Shown here: piece by piece, positions 62,621 through 64,000 of the stretch
How positions within the stretch are numbered: the stretch's first letter is position 1
Layout of the letters: every line of letters begins with the position of its first letter
Origin: Spirochaetaceae bacterium
Lineage (GTDB): Bacteria > Spirochaetota > Spirochaetia > Treponematales > Treponemataceae
Length of the DNA: 64,000 nucleotides
Reading direction: 5' to 3'
NCBI GenBank assembly: GCA_017618015.1
Contig: JAFZVC010000061.1
Span: 1-64,000 of the forward strand
Made by a program: the position numbers and the translations under genes
The notes under the pieces: generated by a model
What the model saw: the letters and a program-made list of their open reading frames with translations, nothing else
Told to the model about the DNA's origin: nothing
Databases searched by the model: none

Positions 62621-63961
62621 ATGGGTTTAATTAAAGCTGCTCTTGGGGCAGCCGGTGGCGTTCTTGCTGATCAGTGGAAAGAGTATTTCTATTGCGAATC
62701 TCTTCCTCTTGATGTAATCGTAACGAAAGGTAAGAAAAAGGTTACTGGTCGTTCAAGCAACACAAAGGGCGATGATAACATCATTTCGAATGGATCTATA
62801 ATCGCTGTTGCCGACGGTCAGTGTATGATTATTGTTGAGCAGGGTAAGGTAGCTGAAATCTGCGCTGAGCCAGGTGAGTTCAAATACGATTCATCAACAG
62901 AGCCTTCAATTTTCTCTGGCAGTCTTGGTAAAAACATAATTGACATCTTCAAGAATATTGGAAAGCGTTTCGCGTTCGGTGGTGAAGCTCCTAAAGATCA
63001 GCGCGTTTACTACTTCAACACAAAGGAACTTATCGGAAACAAATACGGTACACCTACTCCAGTTCCTTTCCGCGTTGTTGATGAAAGAGCCGGAATCGAT
63101 ATCGATGTTTCTGTACGCTGCTTCGGTGAGTACAGCTATAAAGTAACAAACCCGATTCTTTTCTATACAAACGTCTGCGGAAACGTTTCCGAAGACTATA
63201 CAAGAGATACAATCGACAGCCAGCTCAGATCAGAGCTCCTTACAGCTTTGCAGCCGGCATTCGCTAAGATTTCCGAGCAGGGAATCCGCTATTCAGCAGT
63301 TCCTGGTCACACAATGGAACTTGCGGACGCTCTTAAAGAAGTTCTTTCTGCAAAGTGGCGTGACTACCGCGGTATTGAAATTCAGAACATCGGTGTTTCT
63401 TCTATCACAGCGACAGAAGAAGACGAGAAGATGCTCAAAGAGCTCCAGAGAAACGCTGCTTTCATGGATCCAACCCGCGCCGCCGCATACCTTGTCGGTT
63501 CTCAGGGAGCCGCTATGCAGGCAGCCGCAAACAACCCGAACGGTTCTGCTATGGCATTCATGGGTATGGGCATGGCAGGACAGGCTGGCGGAATGAACGC
63601 ACAGAACCTGTTCGCTATGGGTCAGCAGCAGCAAGCCGCACAGGCTCAGCAGGCAGCTCCGGCTCAGCCAGCACAGGCAGCTCCTGCCGCCGGTGGATGG
63701 AAGTGCTCTTGCGGTGCTGTCGTAACAGGTAAATTCTGCCCGGAATGCGGTGCGAAAAAGCCAGAGGAAGACTTCTGGACATGCAGCTGTGGCGCAAAGA
63801 ACAAAGGCAAATTCTGTCAGGAATGCGGTGCTAAGAAACCTGCCGGCGTGCCACAGTACAAGTGTGACAAGTGCGGTTGGGAGCCTCCGAAGGGAACGAC
63901 TCCGCCTAAATTCTGCCCTGAATGCGGCGATCCTTTTGATGACGGCGACATTGTATCGTAA
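62621..63961 (+). CDS. SPFH-domain protein with C-terminal zinc ribbons (YdjI/virion-core-like)
   Basis: 446 residues. The first ~290 form an SPFH/band-7-like domain of the type once named after a poxvirus virion core protein (ESLPLDVIVTKGKKKVTG..., NGSIIAVADGQCMIIVEQGKV, VVDERAGIDIDVSVRCFGEYSYKV). Then a Gly/Met/Gln/Ala-rich linker (about 300-365) and three zinc ribbons: WKCSCG...FCPECG, WTCSCG...FCQECG and YKCDKCG...FCPECG. Members probably form membrane-associated assemblies; no enzymatic motif. Ribosome site GGAGG. The following gene begins 14 bp on. Confidence 0.88.
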   Translation: MGLIKAALGAAGGVLADQWKEYFYCESLPLDVIVTKGKKKVTGRSSNTKGDDNIISNGSIIAVADGQCMIIVEQGKVAEICAEPGEFKYDSSTEPSIFSGSLGKNIIDIFKNIGKRFAFGGEAPKDQRVYYFNTKELIGNKYGTPTPVPFRVVDERAGIDIDVSVRCFGEYSYKVTNPILFYTNVCGNVSEDYTRDTIDSQLRSELLTALQPAFAKISEQGIRYSAVPGHTMELADALKEVLSAKWRDYRGIEIQNIGVSSITATEEDEKMLKELQRNAAFMDPTRAAAYLVGSQGAAMQAAANNPNGSAMAFMGMGMAGQAGGMNAQNLFAMGQQQQAAQAQQAAPAQPAQAAPAAGGWKCSCGAVVTGKFCPECGAKKPEEDFWTCSCGAKNKGKFCQECGAKKPAGVPQYKCDKCGWEPPKGTTPPKFCPECGDPFDDGDIVS

Positions 63962-63975
63962 CGGCGGAGTGATAA

Positions 63976-64000
63976 ATGGCTTCTTCATTAACTAACTATA
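63976..64000 (+). CDS. 5' end of a further gene (partial)
   Basis: ATG at 63976 after GGCGGAG, reading MASSLTNY to the window edge. Related loci often pair the SPFH/zinc-ribbon gene with a TFIIB-type zinc-ribbon protein whose N-terminus is similar, but eight residues cannot prove this. Confidence 0.5.

Overview
The window looks like chromosomal core from a spirochaete of the genus Treponema or a close relative. The evidence is gene content and protein style: a ~895-residue GreA-domain protein of the kind known from Treponema and Borrelia, a periplasmic-binding-protein mgl sugar operon, a rich chemotaxis set, many Treponema-type lipoproteins and TPR/HEAT periplasmic proteins, and moderate GC content. 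I found no tRNA, rRNA, CRISPR array, insertion sequence or phage gene. Genes are tightly packed, many with 1-13 bp overlaps, and no gene-free stretch exceeds 300 bp.

Layout. 1-5.3 kb: end of an upstream gene, M16 peptidase, dut, lptF-lptG type permeases, tgt. 5.3-10.6 kb: HEAT-repeat exported protein, convergent with a TPR gene and the long greA-domain gene. 10.8-15 kb: rpe followed by three envelope/TPR proteins. 15-22.8 kb: recA, folK, scpA, scpB, an RluB-type pseudouridine synthase, cmk, rpsA and a GAF-AAA+ sigma-54 activator. 22.9-25.8 kb: TPR membrane protein, lipoprotein, argH. 25.8-31.8 kb: a LacI-family repressor divergent from mglB-mglA-mglC. 31.9-36.9 kb: methyltransferase, CDF cation exporter, feoA-feoA-feoB. 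36.9-39.8 kb: a 3'-truncated HD-GYP gene, three tandem hairpins, three tandem operator-like palindromes, then a lipoprotein and an outer-membrane-type protein. 39.9-41.8 kb: glutathione peroxidase, an OhrR-like regulator, a ZIP transporter. 41.8-52.4 kb: chemotaxis (cheY, cheB, cheR, cheA, STAS, cheW, cheD, a soluble receptor-like protein, a ParA/MinD ATPase and a transmembrane receptor). 52.4-58.4 kb: rpsP-khpA-rimM-trmD-rplS followed by FliK-like, FlhB-tail, HD-GYP, YraN and two small conserved genes. 58.4-62.5 kb: a tandem pair of 7TM-EAL proteins. 62.6-64 kb: an SPFH-like protein with three zinc ribbons and the start of another gene.

The least ordinary signals are these. (1) Three genes have a -35/-10 promoter whose -10 box ends exactly 6 nt before the ATG and have no Shine-Dalgarno, so leaderless mRNAs are predicted; three more are weaker candidates. 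(2) The gpx promoter carries a perfect 8-bp inverted repeat next to a gene for an OhrR with Cys15. (3) Three phased 15-bp palindromes lie upstream of a lipoprotein/outer-membrane operon. (4) A soluble, degenerate chemoreceptor-like protein is translationally coupled to a ParA/MinD ATPase and followed by cheD. (5) MglC carries a ~215-residue charged coiled-coil extension. (6) In the tandem EAL pair one copy has lost the metal-binding Asn. All functional statements rest on reading motifs by eye; no database search was run.
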